A stretch of DNA of 19,020 nt from CAYXUW01 sp964468375 (lineage in GTDB: Bacteria > Planctomycetota > Phycisphaerae > Sedimentisphaerales > Anaerobacaceae): the NCBI GenBank assembly GCA_964468375.1, contig CAYXUW010000040.1:1-19020 (forward strand). Reading direction: 5' to 3'. The notes beneath the pieces were generated by a model. The model saw only the letters and a program-made list of their open reading frames with translations. It did no database searches and was not told the origin of the DNA. Numbering within the stretch: the first letter of the stretch is position 1; each line of letters starts with the position of its first letter. Made by a program: the position numbers and the translations under genes. This document shows positions 1 to 6,172 of this stretch, in pieces.

Positions 1-1311
1 GTCTTTCCCCGAACCATACGGCGGAGCGTAGGCAAGTTCTAGTTCCTGCAGGTCAAAAACAGTCATACCTGCGCGAATAGCGGTTGCAAAGACATCAATT
101 CTTTTGTCGACACCTTCATGTCCCACAATTTGAACTCCTAAGATTTTACCTTCGGGTTTAGTGAACAAAAGCTTTATGTGCATTTGTCCGGCGCCTGGAT
201 AGTAGCTGGCGTGGTTAGCCGGGTGGATATATAACTTTTGGTATTTTATATCTGTTTTTTCCAAAGCTTTTTCACTGGCACCTGTCATTGCCACTGTTTG
301 GTCGAACACCTTTAAAATGGCAGTTCCCTGTGTACCTTTATATTTGATTCCTTTGCCGCATATATTGTCTGCGACTATTCGGCCCTGTTTGTTGGCTGGT
401 CCGGCCAGTGGGATTAAACCAGGGCCGCCGAGAACGAAATCCTTTATTTCTATTGCATCGCCAAGGGCGTAGATGTCAGAATCATTTGTTTGTAAATATT
501 CATTTACTTTTATTCCGCCGGTAGAACCTATTTCTAATCCAGCGTCTCTGGCTAGTTTTATTTCCGGCTTGACACCGACAGCGAGAATGGCGAAATCACA
601 AGACAGCTTCATTCCGGATTTCAAATTGATTGTTAGATGAGAGTCGGTTTGCTGGAAACCGGAAACAGCGTCGTTTAACCATAGGGCGATGTTTTGGTTC
701 TGAAGGTTGTGGTGAAGCAGATTGGCCATTTCTTTGTCTATACCCGGCAAAACCTGGTTTACCATTTCAACAATTGCTACTAGCAGTCCTCGCCGCTGAA
801 GGTTCTCTGCCATTTCCAGACCGATATAGCCCGCTCCAATCACAACAGTTCGCTTAGGTTTGTGGATATCTATGAAAGTGTTTATCGCGTCTACATCAGG
901 TATGTTCCGAAGAGTGAAAATTCTCTTGGAATCGATGCTGGCTACGGAAAGTTTAACTGGCTCGGCGCCGGGCGATAAAACGAGCTTGTCGTAGCTTTCT
1001 GAATAAGTTCGGCCGGTTGCAAGTTCTTTTACTTGAACCCGTTTTTCTTTACGTTCGATTTTTAAGACCTCGTTCTTTATCCTGACATCGATATTGAAGC
1101 GCTTTTTAAAACGTTCAGGACGTTGGATGAGCAGCGCATTACGACTTTCAATTACTCCACCGATGTAGTAAGGAAGGCCGCAGTTTGCAAAAGAGATGTA
1201 ATTGTCCCTTTCGAATAAAATTATTTCTGCCTGCTCATCCAGACGGCGAAGTCTCGCTGCTGCTGATGCGCCTCCGGCGACTCCGCCAACAATAAGAACT
1301 TTCTTAGCCAT
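1..1311 (-). CDS. CoA-disulfide reductase-like FAD/NAD(P)H pyridine nucleotide-disulfide oxidoreductase (3' end beyond window)
   Basis: The frame is open from the ATG at 1311 to the window edge, 437 codons with no stop. The start carries an N-terminal FAD-binding motif, VGGVAGGASAA at about residues 8-18, then the SFANCGLPY motif with Cys44, the single redox cysteine of the CoA-disulfide reductase/NADH oxidase group. A second nucleotide-binding fold shows GAGYIGLE in the middle, and a C-terminal FAD motif reads YALGDAIE. The last visible residues, AYAPPYGSGKD, match the end of the reductase core, so the gene may end soon or continue into a rhodanese domain as in some relatives. A Shine-Dalgarno AAGGTGG lies about 9 nt upstream. 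It is the last minus-strand gene after the DUF5320 pair, and a weak promoter in the 124-nt gap suggests it may be transcribed separately. The family uses NAD(P)H to reduce CoA disulfides, polysulfide or oxygen; which one applies here cannot be read. Confidence 0.85.
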   Translation of the reverse strand, partial: MAKKVLIVGGVAGGASAAARLRRLDEQAEIILFERDNYISFANCGLPYYIGGVIESRNALLIQRPERFKKRFNIDVRIKNEVLKIERKEKRVQVKELATGRTYSESYDKLVLSPGAEPVKLSVASIDSKRIFTLRNIPDVDAINTFIDIHKPKRTVVIGAGYIGLEMAENLQRRGLLVAIVEMVNQVLPGIDKEMANLLHHNLQNQNIALWLNDAVSGFQQTDSHLTINLKSGMKLSCDFAILAVGVKPEIKLARDAGLEIGSTGGIKVNEYLQTNDSDIYALGDAIEIKDFVLGGPGLIPLAGPANKQGRIVADNICGKGIKYKGTQGTAILKVFDQTVAMTGASEKALEKTDIKYQKLYIHPANHASYYPGAGQMHIKLLFTKPEGKILGVQIVGHEGVDKRIDVFATAIRAGMTVFDLQELELAYAPPYGSGKD

Positions 1312-1341
1312 ATAACAGTTCCCACCTTTTTCGTTTATGGT

Positions 1342-1370
1342 AAAATATTGTTATTGCTTAGTTTTCCCAA
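1342..1370 (-). promoter_or_regulatory. Possible promoter of the CoA-disulfide reductase-like gene
   Basis: On the minus strand TTGGGA (1365-1370) and TATTTT (1342-1347) are spaced by 17 nt. The predicted start would be near 1335, giving a leader of roughly 24 nt that contains the AAGGTGG ribosome-binding site. The match to consensus is only moderate, so this is a weak call. Confidence 0.35.
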
Positions 1371-1384
1371 AGCAGCCGAGAGGC

Positions 1385-1428
1385 GCATAGATCCTCTATG
1401 CACAACGCATAGCTCTTTGAGAGCTATG
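1385..1428. repeat. Two adjacent short perfect hairpins sharing GCATAG/CTATGC ends
   Basis: Positions 1385-1401 form a 7-bp perfect stem with a 3-nt loop (GCATAGA, then TCTATGC after the loop). Positions 1408-1428 form a 9-bp perfect stem with a 3-nt loop (CATAGCTCT/AGAGCTATG). Both arms start with the CATAG core. They lie just after the stop of the DUF5320 gene and before the reductase gene. Neither is followed by a clear T-run on the minus strand, so a classic Rho-independent terminator is not supported. They may be a 3'-end stabilising or processing structure, or a REP-like element. Confidence 0.6.
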
Positions 1429-1435
1429 TTTATCG

Positions 1436-1807
1436 TTACTTTTTGCTTTCTGCTTCGAGTTGTTCCATACGCTGTTTTATTTCATCGAGCGCATCCTGGA
1501 AATACTCTGCTTGCTGCTTCAGGCCTGCGAGTTCCTGATCAGCCGTCATTGTTGGAGCAAAGGGTACGCCGCTATAAGCGTATGGGTTCACGGGGCCGCC
1601 CCAGGCAGGCCAGCCGTAGCCGCCTCTTGCCCAGCCGAAACCGCGTCCGAATCCTCGACCTCGACCGCCGCCTCGTCCCCAGCCCCAGTAACCTCGTCCG
1701 CCAACCGGATTCATAAAGCCAGGCACCGAATAGCCGGCGCAATATCCGGCAGCTCGTCCTGTCATCGGTCCCATACCTGCAGGACCTGTTCCATCTCCAC
1801 GTGGCAT
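1436..1807 (-). CDS. DUF5320-type glycine/arginine-rich small protein with C-terminal coiled coil
   Basis: 123 residues. The start MPRGDGTGPAGMGPMTGRAA is the signature of the DUF5320 family, small proteins of unknown function common in anaerobic bacteria and archaea. Residues about 35-70 are rich in Gly, Arg, Trp and Tyr (GRGYWGWGRGGGRGRGFGRG). A proline/alanine linker follows, and the last 35 residues (TADQELAGLKQQAEYF onward) are predicted by eye to form a charged coiled coil ending in Lys-Lys. A strong AAAGGAGA ribosome-binding site lies about 7 nt before the ATG. The gene is third in a minus-strand run after the ARMT1-like gene and the zinc-ribbon gene, 33 nt downstream of the latter, and shares its MPRG-x-GTGPAG N-terminus. 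Similar genes are often seen near NifB/NifX-like metallocluster proteins in anaerobes (family knowledge); none is visible here. Function unknown. Confidence 0.85.
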   Translation of the reverse strand: MPRGDGTGPAGMGPMTGRAAGYCAGYSVPGFMNPVGGRGYWGWGRGGGRGRGFGRGFGWARGGYGWPAWGGPVNPYAYSGVPFAPTMTADQELAGLKQQAEYFQDALDEIKQRMEQLEAESKK

Positions 1808-1840
1808 AATTATTCTCCTTTCATAAAATAATTTAACAAA

Positions 1841-2056
1841 TTATTGCCTTGTCATCCTTGTTCCGCACTTAGGACAATTTCTTTGGTTACACGGCTGTCC
1901 GGCGACATGAGGGACAGTTGCTCCACACTTCGGGCATACACAATTTCCGCCTGGTCCTGCAGAAAAGGGTCCTCCCATCCTTCCTCTGCCTTGACCTCGT
2001 CCCATGCCTCGGCCGTTTCCTTGGCCAGCCGGTCCTGTTCCATTTCCTCTCGGCAT
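1841..2056 (-). CDS. Small MPRG-type zinc-ribbon protein, 71 aa
   Basis: I place the start at the ATG at 2056 rather than the longer ORF start at 2092. AAAGGAG (2065-2071) sits 8 nt upstream, and the N-terminus then matches the neighbouring DUF5320 protein (MPRGNGTGPAG). Residues 12-37 are Gly/Arg/Met-rich. The C-terminus has six cysteines, C39, C41, C44, C56, C61 and C64, with two CPKCG knuckles forming a likely zinc ribbon or metal site. The gene begins 4 nt after the stop of the ARMT1-like gene, with its ribosome-binding site inside that gene's last codons, so translational coupling is likely. It may bind zinc or receive an Fe-S cluster. No function is established that I can name. Confidence 0.85.
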   Translation of the reverse strand: MPRGNGTGPAGQGNGRGMGRGQGRGRMGGPFSAGPGGNCVCPKCGATVPHVAGQPCNQRNCPKCGTRMTRQ

Positions 2057-2060
2057 AATG

Positions 2061-2954
2061 TTAACTCCTTTCTTGCACTTTTGCTTTTTCACAAGTTCCG
2101 AATTCGCTCTCTGCTAAAATCATACTGCCGATTTTGCAGCCTAGATGACGTGCAATAACCGGACATTTGACCCGTAAAATGAAAAATATGTTTTTATTAA
2201 CGTCGCTCAGAGTCTCGTAATTACCTTGTCCTTTGGCTATAACCAAATCAGCTTTTTCGAACCGGCGTTGAAAATCCTGTGAACAGCTTTCCAGAATAGT
2301 CCCTGGTGCGTCTGAACCGTTATCAATGACGTTGACTATATCATTTAGGCCGGCTATTTGGACGTCTTCGATTGTTGCATCATTTATGATAGGATAAGCT
2401 TTGACGACGAAAGTTATCTTTTCTGTTGGCAGCAGTTCAATCAGCAATCGGTCAAAAACGATTTCTCCTGCATTATCGCCGATATAAAGAATATCTTTTG
2501 CCTGGTTTGTTGCCTTTTTGAATTTTCCCAGATGCTCTGTTTCCAGCGGATTTGTTAAAGACTGGACAATAGTTTCTTCAATCTCAGATTCTACTAATCC
2601 GGTTTTAACACCTAAATCAATTATGTTTCCAGCTATAGCCAGGCGAACAGCTGTTTCCAGCGGCTCTTTGGAATTTATTACGCGCTCTCTCAAGTCCGGA
2701 TACATTTCCAAAGCCAGCTTGTTAAATCGATTTTTAACTTCCAGATACGGGTCCTGAACGCCGGTTAATTTTTTAATCATCCGGTGTATCTTTTGTGCCA
2801 TAGCAGGCGGACTTTGTCGCAAGTCCATTTTAGAAGCTAATCGAAGAACCTCGCGCATAACCTGCTCGTGAACCTGCTCGTCGTCAGTTATTAATCTAAC
2901 CGAATCGAGTGCCTGACGCAGAAAGCAGGGGATACAGTCAAAATAAGTCCTCAT
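2061..2954 (-). CDS. DUF89 / ARMT1-like metal-dependent phosphatase domain protein
   Basis: 297 residues. The N-terminus MRTYFDCIPCFLRQALDSVR carries the C7-x-x-C10 pair typical of the prokaryotic DUF89 subfamily. YIGDNAGEIVFD (Asp160-Asn161) is the metal-binding motif of the family, and AKGQGNYETL (Lys241 region) is the second conserved motif. Characterised DUF89 members are metal-dependent phosphatases thought to remove damaged or excess phosphometabolites; the substrate here is unknown. The ATG at 2954 has only a weak AAGGG upstream. The gene heads a minus-strand operon with the zinc-ribbon protein and the DUF5320 protein, which points to a shared role in anaerobic metal or redox metabolism (inference). 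Length and motifs are complete, with no sign of damage. Confidence 0.9.
   Translation of the reverse strand: MRTYFDCIPCFLRQALDSVRLITDDEQVHEQVMREVLRLASKMDLRQSPPAMAQKIHRMIKKLTGVQDPYLEVKNRFNKLALEMYPDLRERVINSKEPLETAVRLAIAGNIIDLGVKTGLVESEIEETIVQSLTNPLETEHLGKFKKATNQAKDILYIGDNAGEIVFDRLLIELLPTEKITFVVKAYPIINDATIEDVQIAGLNDIVNVIDNGSDAPGTILESCSQDFQRRFEKADLVIAKGQGNYETLSDVNKNIFFILRVKCPVIARHLGCKIGSMILAESEFGTCEKAKVQERS
2065..2071 (-). promoter_or_regulatory. Ribosome-binding site that fixes the start of the zinc-ribbon gene
   Basis: AAAGGAG on the minus strand lies inside the final codons of the upstream ARMT1-like gene (GAA AGG AGT TAA) and 8 nt before the ATG at 2056. It rules out the longer reading that would begin at 2092. 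Confidence 0.8.
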
Positions 2955-3016
2955 AAATAATCAAGCCCTTAGTTGTGTTAGACTCGGCATTGTTTTTGAT
3001 TTTTAAGTCTATTTAT

Positions 3017-3045
3017 ATTATACGGCAATTATGGGCATATGCTCA
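3017..3045 (-). promoter_or_regulatory. Possible promoter of the DUF89 operon
   Basis: A perfect TATAAT lies at 3017-3022 on the minus strand. A weak -35 (TGAGCA, 3040-3045) sits 17 nt upstream of it. The leader would be about 55 nt. The surrounding region is AT-rich, so a chance match is possible. Confidence 0.3.
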
Positions 3046-3102
3046 TAATAAATCCAGTAAAATATTCAAAAAAGTGATTTTTTCTGGTTATTCTCGATTT
3101 TT

Positions 3103-3150
3103 AGCATTTAAACGGGGATTCTGGCACAAAAATGGCAGATTTTAAATGCT
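3103..3150. repeat. Long inverted repeat after the FlgO-like lipoprotein gene
   Basis: AGCATTTAAA (3103-3112) and TTTAAATGCT (3141-3150) are perfect 10-bp inverted arms. The 28-nt spacer contains an inner imperfect stem (TCTGGCA with TGGCAGA, one mismatch). The structure begins about 20 nt past the lipoprotein stop codon. No T-run follows on the minus strand, so it may act as a 3'-end stabiliser or a weak terminator rather than a standard Rho-independent one. Confidence 0.5.
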
Positions 3151-3170
3151 GATTCACCGCTAATCCACGG

Positions 3171-3881
3171 TTATAATCTTCCTTGGAGTACCATTTTGCA
3201 TACATCACGTGTCATAGGGATATTATAGTCATAGGAGGCCAGGATTTTGGAGTCCATCACACTTATAACCCTCGCAGTTATATAAACCCTGTCGGTAGCT
3301 ATCGCGTAACTGCCGATGACTACCGCTTGTGCACCGTGTTTGGCGCCGATTTCCGACAATTCTCGGCTTAGTAAAAGTTCACCTGAGTCTTCTTTGGTAA
3401 AAGTTGTTGTGTCTAATTTTACTTCCATAATGGTGTAGCCAAGTTGTTTGAACCTTGACGAGATTTGTTCGGAAATTACTCTGCCGAGAGTAGATGACTC
3501 GGTCAAAAGATCGATGTTGACAAAATTTGCAACCAGAAAAGGGCTTTCCTTCCGCATTTTTTTGGGCAATTTTTTGATTAGATATTCCGCAGCTGCGTAG
3601 TTGGCACCGGTGATAACATCATCATTCACATCAACGAATCTTATATTGTTCTTAGTAGCGGCCAGAAGTATTTCGTGTTCTGCTCTCTCACGTTCCGCGA
3701 GATTGTTGAGCATTTCCATTTTGGCCTCATCCCGGGCCTGCCGCAGTTCATAGCTGTCATATTTCGATTCGGTAATATTGAGAGCAAGGTCGGTTTCTGA
3801 AATCTTGCTGGCTTCGTCACAGCCGCCGAGCGCGGAGCAGATTAATATCAGCAATGTTGAGTTGATAATATATTTAGCCAT
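3171..3881 (-). CDS. FlgO-like outer-membrane lipoprotein
   Basis: 236 residues. Residues 1-20 form a lipoprotein signal peptide with lipobox SALGGC, modified Cys21, followed by Asp-Glu. After a charged helical stretch (about 40-75), residues about 110-220 show the FlgO fold signature. This includes LVANFVNIDLLTESSTLGRV, a segment resembling the SRFKQLGYTIMEV part of FlgO, and AQAVVIGSYAIATDRVYITA. FlgO family proteins are outer-membrane lipoproteins, first described in Vibrio flagellar biology, but the domain is widespread and no flagellar gene is near, so a motility role should not be assumed. GGAGGT (3891-3896) lies 9 nt before the ATG. A sigma70-type promoter sits directly upstream, so this is probably a single-gene transcript divergent from pdxB. 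Confidence 0.85.
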   Translation of the reverse strand: MAKYIINSTLLILICSALGGCDEASKISETDLALNITESKYDSYELRQARDEAKMEMLNNLAERERAEHEILLAATKNNIRFVDVNDDVITGANYAAAEYLIKKLPKKMRKESPFLVANFVNIDLLTESSTLGRVISEQISSRFKQLGYTIMEVKLDTTTFTKEDSGELLLSRELSEIGAKHGAQAVVIGSYAIATDRVYITARVISVMDSKILASYDYNIPMTRDVCKMVLQGRL

Positions 3882-3909
3882 TTGACAATTACCTCCATTA
3901 TTTTACAGT

Positions 3910-3939
3910 ATTGTATAAAGGCAGTTTTTGTTCTGTCAA
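3910..3939 (-). promoter_or_regulatory. Sigma70-type promoter of the FlgO-like lipoprotein
   Basis: On the minus strand a perfect TTGACA (3934-3939) and TACAAT (3910-3915) are spaced by 18 nt; TATACA with a 16-nt spacer is an alternative -10. Transcription would start near 3903 and give a leader of about 22 nt that contains the GGAGGT ribosome-binding site. Confidence 0.65.
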
Positions 3940-4006
3940 GCTTTTAATATAGGGTGAAAAATTCGTGCAATTAAAGTAGTTTTGGGCTAAAATTATTAAT
4001 CAGAAA

Positions 4007-5155
4007 ATGATTATGAAGATAATTGCAGATGCGAATATACCGTTTGTGAAGGACTGTTTTTCGTCTGTCGGCGAGGTTGAGATTTTCCCCAGCCGGCAGA
4101 TAACGAGGGATGTTGTCAGCGATGCCGATTGTTTATTGGTTCGCAGCGTAACGAAGGTGGATTCGGATTTATTGGCTGGCAGCAAAATTCGTTTCGTAGG
4201 TACGGCTACTATCGGCTTTGACCATATAGACGTTGAATATCTGAAACGAAGCAGTATTGGTTTTGCTTCGGCGCCGGGGTCGAATGCCAATTCTGCGGCG
4301 GAATATATTGTTGCGGCACTGTTCGAGATTGGGAAAAAGTATGAGGTGGAATTGCAGGACAAATCGATAGGCATCATAGGTGTTGGCAATGTCGGCAGCA
4401 GGGTGGAGCGAAAAGCTAAAGCTCTGGGTATGAAGGTATTTTTGAACGACCCGCCTTTGCAGCGTAAAACAGGCGATGCCAAATACCTTTCTTTAGAAGA
4501 GCTTTGCAGTTGTGATTTTATAACGTTTCACACGCCGCTGACTTTTGATGGTATTGACAAAACTTTTCATTTGGCTGATGAAAGATTTTTCAAATCATTG
4601 AAGCCGGGGTGTATTTTCATTAACGCTTCGCGCGGCGGAGTTGTCGATTCAGAGGCATTGAAAGCGGCAATTCACTTTGGCCGGTTGAAAGCTGCCGTGC
4701 TTGATGTCTGGGAGAATGAGCCGGATATCGACACCGAGCTTTTGGAAATGGCCGATATCGCCACCCCGCATATTGCTGGTTATTCGCTGGACGGCAAGAT
4801 TGCGGGAATGATTATGATATATAAAGCGGTCTGCGAATATTTTGAGGTTAAAGCTGGATTTGATATTGAGGATTTTTTGCCTGAGGCGAATGTCCCGAAA
4901 CTGGAGATAAATACGAAAGACGGCAGTGAACAGGATGTGCTGCAAAGGGCGGTTGAGAATATTTACAAAATCGGCGAGGATGACTCAAAATTACGTCAGG
5001 TTTTAGATGTATCTAATGAAAAAAGAGGCGAATTTTTTGACAAGTTGCGGAAGAATTATCCGGTGCGCAGAGAATTCCAGAATACTAAGGTGGTTTTTAA
5101 AAATCCGAATGATTCTCTTGCGGTGAAGCTGACCGGCATTGGGTTTCAAGTGTGA
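4007..5155 (+). CDS. pdxB: Erythronate-4-phosphate dehydrogenase
   Basis: 382 residues, close to the usual length of about 380. PdxB oxidises 4-phospho-erythronate with NAD in the DXP-dependent pyridoxal 5'-phosphate pathway (cytoplasm). Diagnostic stretches are MKIIADANIPF at the start, TATIGFDHID, and SNANSAAEYI. The Rossmann motif GIIGVGNVGS follows. The catalytic Arg209 (NASRGG), Glu238 (WENEP) and His255 (TPHIAGYSLDG) are present; the TPHIAGYS stretch favours PdxB over other D-2-hydroxyacid dehydrogenases. A C-terminal dimerisation region of about 90 residues is kept. The start may be the ATG at 4007 or the one at 4013, whose N-terminus (MKIIADANIPF) looks more like the family. Neither has a Shine-Dalgarno. 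A TAAAAT at 3988-3993 could be a -10 element giving a very short leader. The stop TGA is 1 nt before the folP start. Confidence 0.92.
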   Translation: MIMKIIADANIPFVKDCFSSVGEVEIFPSRQITRDVVSDADCLLVRSVTKVDSDLLAGSKIRFVGTATIGFDHIDVEYLKRSSIGFASAPGSNANSAAEYIVAALFEIGKKYEVELQDKSIGIIGVGNVGSRVERKAKALGMKVFLNDPPLQRKTGDAKYLSLEELCSCDFITFHTPLTFDGIDKTFHLADERFFKSLKPGCIFINASRGGVVDSEALKAAIHFGRLKAAVLDVWENEPDIDTELLEMADIATPHIAGYSLDGKIAGMIMIYKAVCEYFEVKAGFDIEDFLPEANVPKLEINTKDGSEQDVLQRAVENIYKIGEDDSKLRQVLDVSNEKRGEFFDKLRKNYPVRREFQNTKVVFKNPNDSLAVKLTGIGFQV

Positions 5156-5156
5156 T

Positions 5157-6008
5157 ATGGAAAATGATGCGATATTAAAATGGCCAAGAGGAGAGTTGGA
5201 TTTTTCTGATGGCTGTATTGTAATGGGAGTTCTAAATACTACGCCGGACTCGTTTAGCGATGGAGGACGGTTTTTTGAAACTGATAAAGCACTCGAGCAC
5301 GGCTTGAAAATGGTCGCCGATGGTGCTGCGATAATAGATGTGGGCGGAGAATCCACTAGGCCGGGTTCGGCACCTATATCCGCTGAGCAGCAGATAGGGC
5401 GGGTTGTGCCGGTGATAGAGTCGCTTGCTAAGAAAGTTAGCGTGCCGATTAGCGTCGATACTTATAATTACGGAGTTGCAAAAGCCGCCCTGGATGCTGG
5501 AGCGGCTATGATAAACGATATCACCGCTTTGAGCGACGAGCAGATTGGGGAATTGGCAGCGAAGCAGGGTATGCCGGTCATTTTAATGCATATGCAGGGC
5601 AGCCCCCAGACGATGCAGGATAATCCTGTTTATGATGATGTTGTTGAAGAGGTTTTAGAGTTTCTGCTGGAGCGGGCAAAGCGGGCGGAGCAATTTGGCA
5701 TCAAAAGGGATAGAATTTTTATCGACCCGGGGATTGGATTTGGCAAAACTATCGAGCATAATCTTTTGCTCTTGAGAAATATCGATAAGCTTGTTGCTGC
5801 TGGCTATCGGGTTTGTGTTGGAACAAGCCGAAAGAGTTTTATCGGTAAACTCACGGGCAAAGAAAAACCTTCTGACAGGGTATTCGGGACCGCTGCGACG
5901 GTTGCTTTATGTGTGGCGGCAGGAGTTTCAATTGTTCGTGTTCATGATGTAGCGGAAATGGTTGATGTGGTTAGAATAATTAATGCAATAGAAAGTGTGA
6001 AGGTGTAA
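5157..6008 (+). CDS. folP: Dihydropteroate synthase
   Basis: 283 residues from the ATG at 5157. A TTG at 5139 would add six residues but lies inside pdxB. The enzyme joins 4-aminobenzoate to hydroxymethyl-dihydropterin diphosphate in folate synthesis. Motifs in order: MGVLNTTPDSFSDGG (residues 23-37), IDVGGESTRPG, MINDITAL, VILMHMQGSPQTMQ, IDPGIGFGKT, GTSRKSFIGKLTG, and a C-terminal RVHDVAEM. The TIM-barrel substrate loops are intact, and I see no change in the usual sulfonamide-site residues. The start is 1 nt past the pdxB stop (TGATATG) and lacks its own good Shine-Dalgarno, so it is probably translated by coupling. folP is followed after 1 nt by a small membrane protein gene in the same manner. 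Confidence 0.95.
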   Translation: MENDAILKWPRGELDFSDGCIVMGVLNTTPDSFSDGGRFFETDKALEHGLKMVADGAAIIDVGGESTRPGSAPISAEQQIGRVVPVIESLAKKVSVPISVDTYNYGVAKAALDAGAAMINDITALSDEQIGELAAKQGMPVILMHMQGSPQTMQDNPVYDDVVEEVLEFLLERAKRAEQFGIKRDRIFIDPGIGFGKTIEHNLLLLRNIDKLVAAGYRVCVGTSRKSFIGKLTGKEKPSDRVFGTAATVALCVAAGVSIVRVHDVAEMVDVVRIINAIESVKV

Positions 6009-6009
6009 T

Positions 6010-6171
6010 ATGAGTATAAGCAGTCATTCAGGTATTGTTTTATTGGTAATTGTCGGGACGTTAACAATCATCGGCGTTGCCGTGATAGCAGCTATCGAAG
6101 CCAGGCGCATGGAAAAGGACAAGCCATCCATATTGGAAAAGAAAAACGACAAGGCGGATAAAGAACCGTAA
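6010..6171 (+). CDS. Small single-span membrane protein, 53 aa
   Basis: An ATG 1 nt after the folP stop (TAATATG) opens a 53-residue frame ending in TAA at 6171. A GAAGGTG ribosome-binding site lies in the last folP codons, 4 nt before the ATG. Residues about 8-29 (GIVLLVIVGTLTIIGVAVIA) form one membrane helix. The rest (EARRMEKDKPSILEKKNDKA) is highly charged and probably cytoplasmic. There is no signal cleavage site or lipobox, and I recognise no family. Its position, ribosome-binding site and hydropathy support a real gene, though it is short and could be lineage-specific. It ends 1 nt from the end of convergent lon, so neither gene has room for a separate terminator. Confidence 0.6.
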   Translation: MSISSHSGIVLLVIVGTLTIIGVAVIAAIEARRMEKDKPSILEKKNDKADKEP

Positions 6172-6172
6172 T

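Noticed and set aside
1385..1428. Rho-independent terminator of the DUF5320 operon
   Set aside because: The stems are strong but no T-run follows on the minus strand, so I list it as a hairpin repeat only.
1620..1720. Repetitive Gly/Arg coding stretch as a DNA repeat or CRISPR-like array
   Set aside because: The repetition follows from GRG-rich codons in the DUF5320 protein; there are no regular repeat-spacer units.
1348..1831. Two plus-strand open frames of about 122 codons opposite the DUF5320 gene
   Set aside because: They mirror the GC-rich Gly/Arg codons of the minus-strand gene, which has a family signature and a strong ribosome-binding site; the plus-strand translations are low-complexity and unrecognisable.
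2057..2092. 12-residue upstream extension of the zinc-ribbon protein (MKKQKCKKGVNI)
   Set aside because: A strong AAAGGAG is correctly placed for the ATG at 2056, and the shared MPRG start with the neighbouring gene supports the shorter form.
3171..3881. Flagellar role for the FlgO-like lipoprotein
   Set aside because: No other flagellar gene is nearby, and the domain occurs in many non-flagellar settings, so only the family resemblance is reported.
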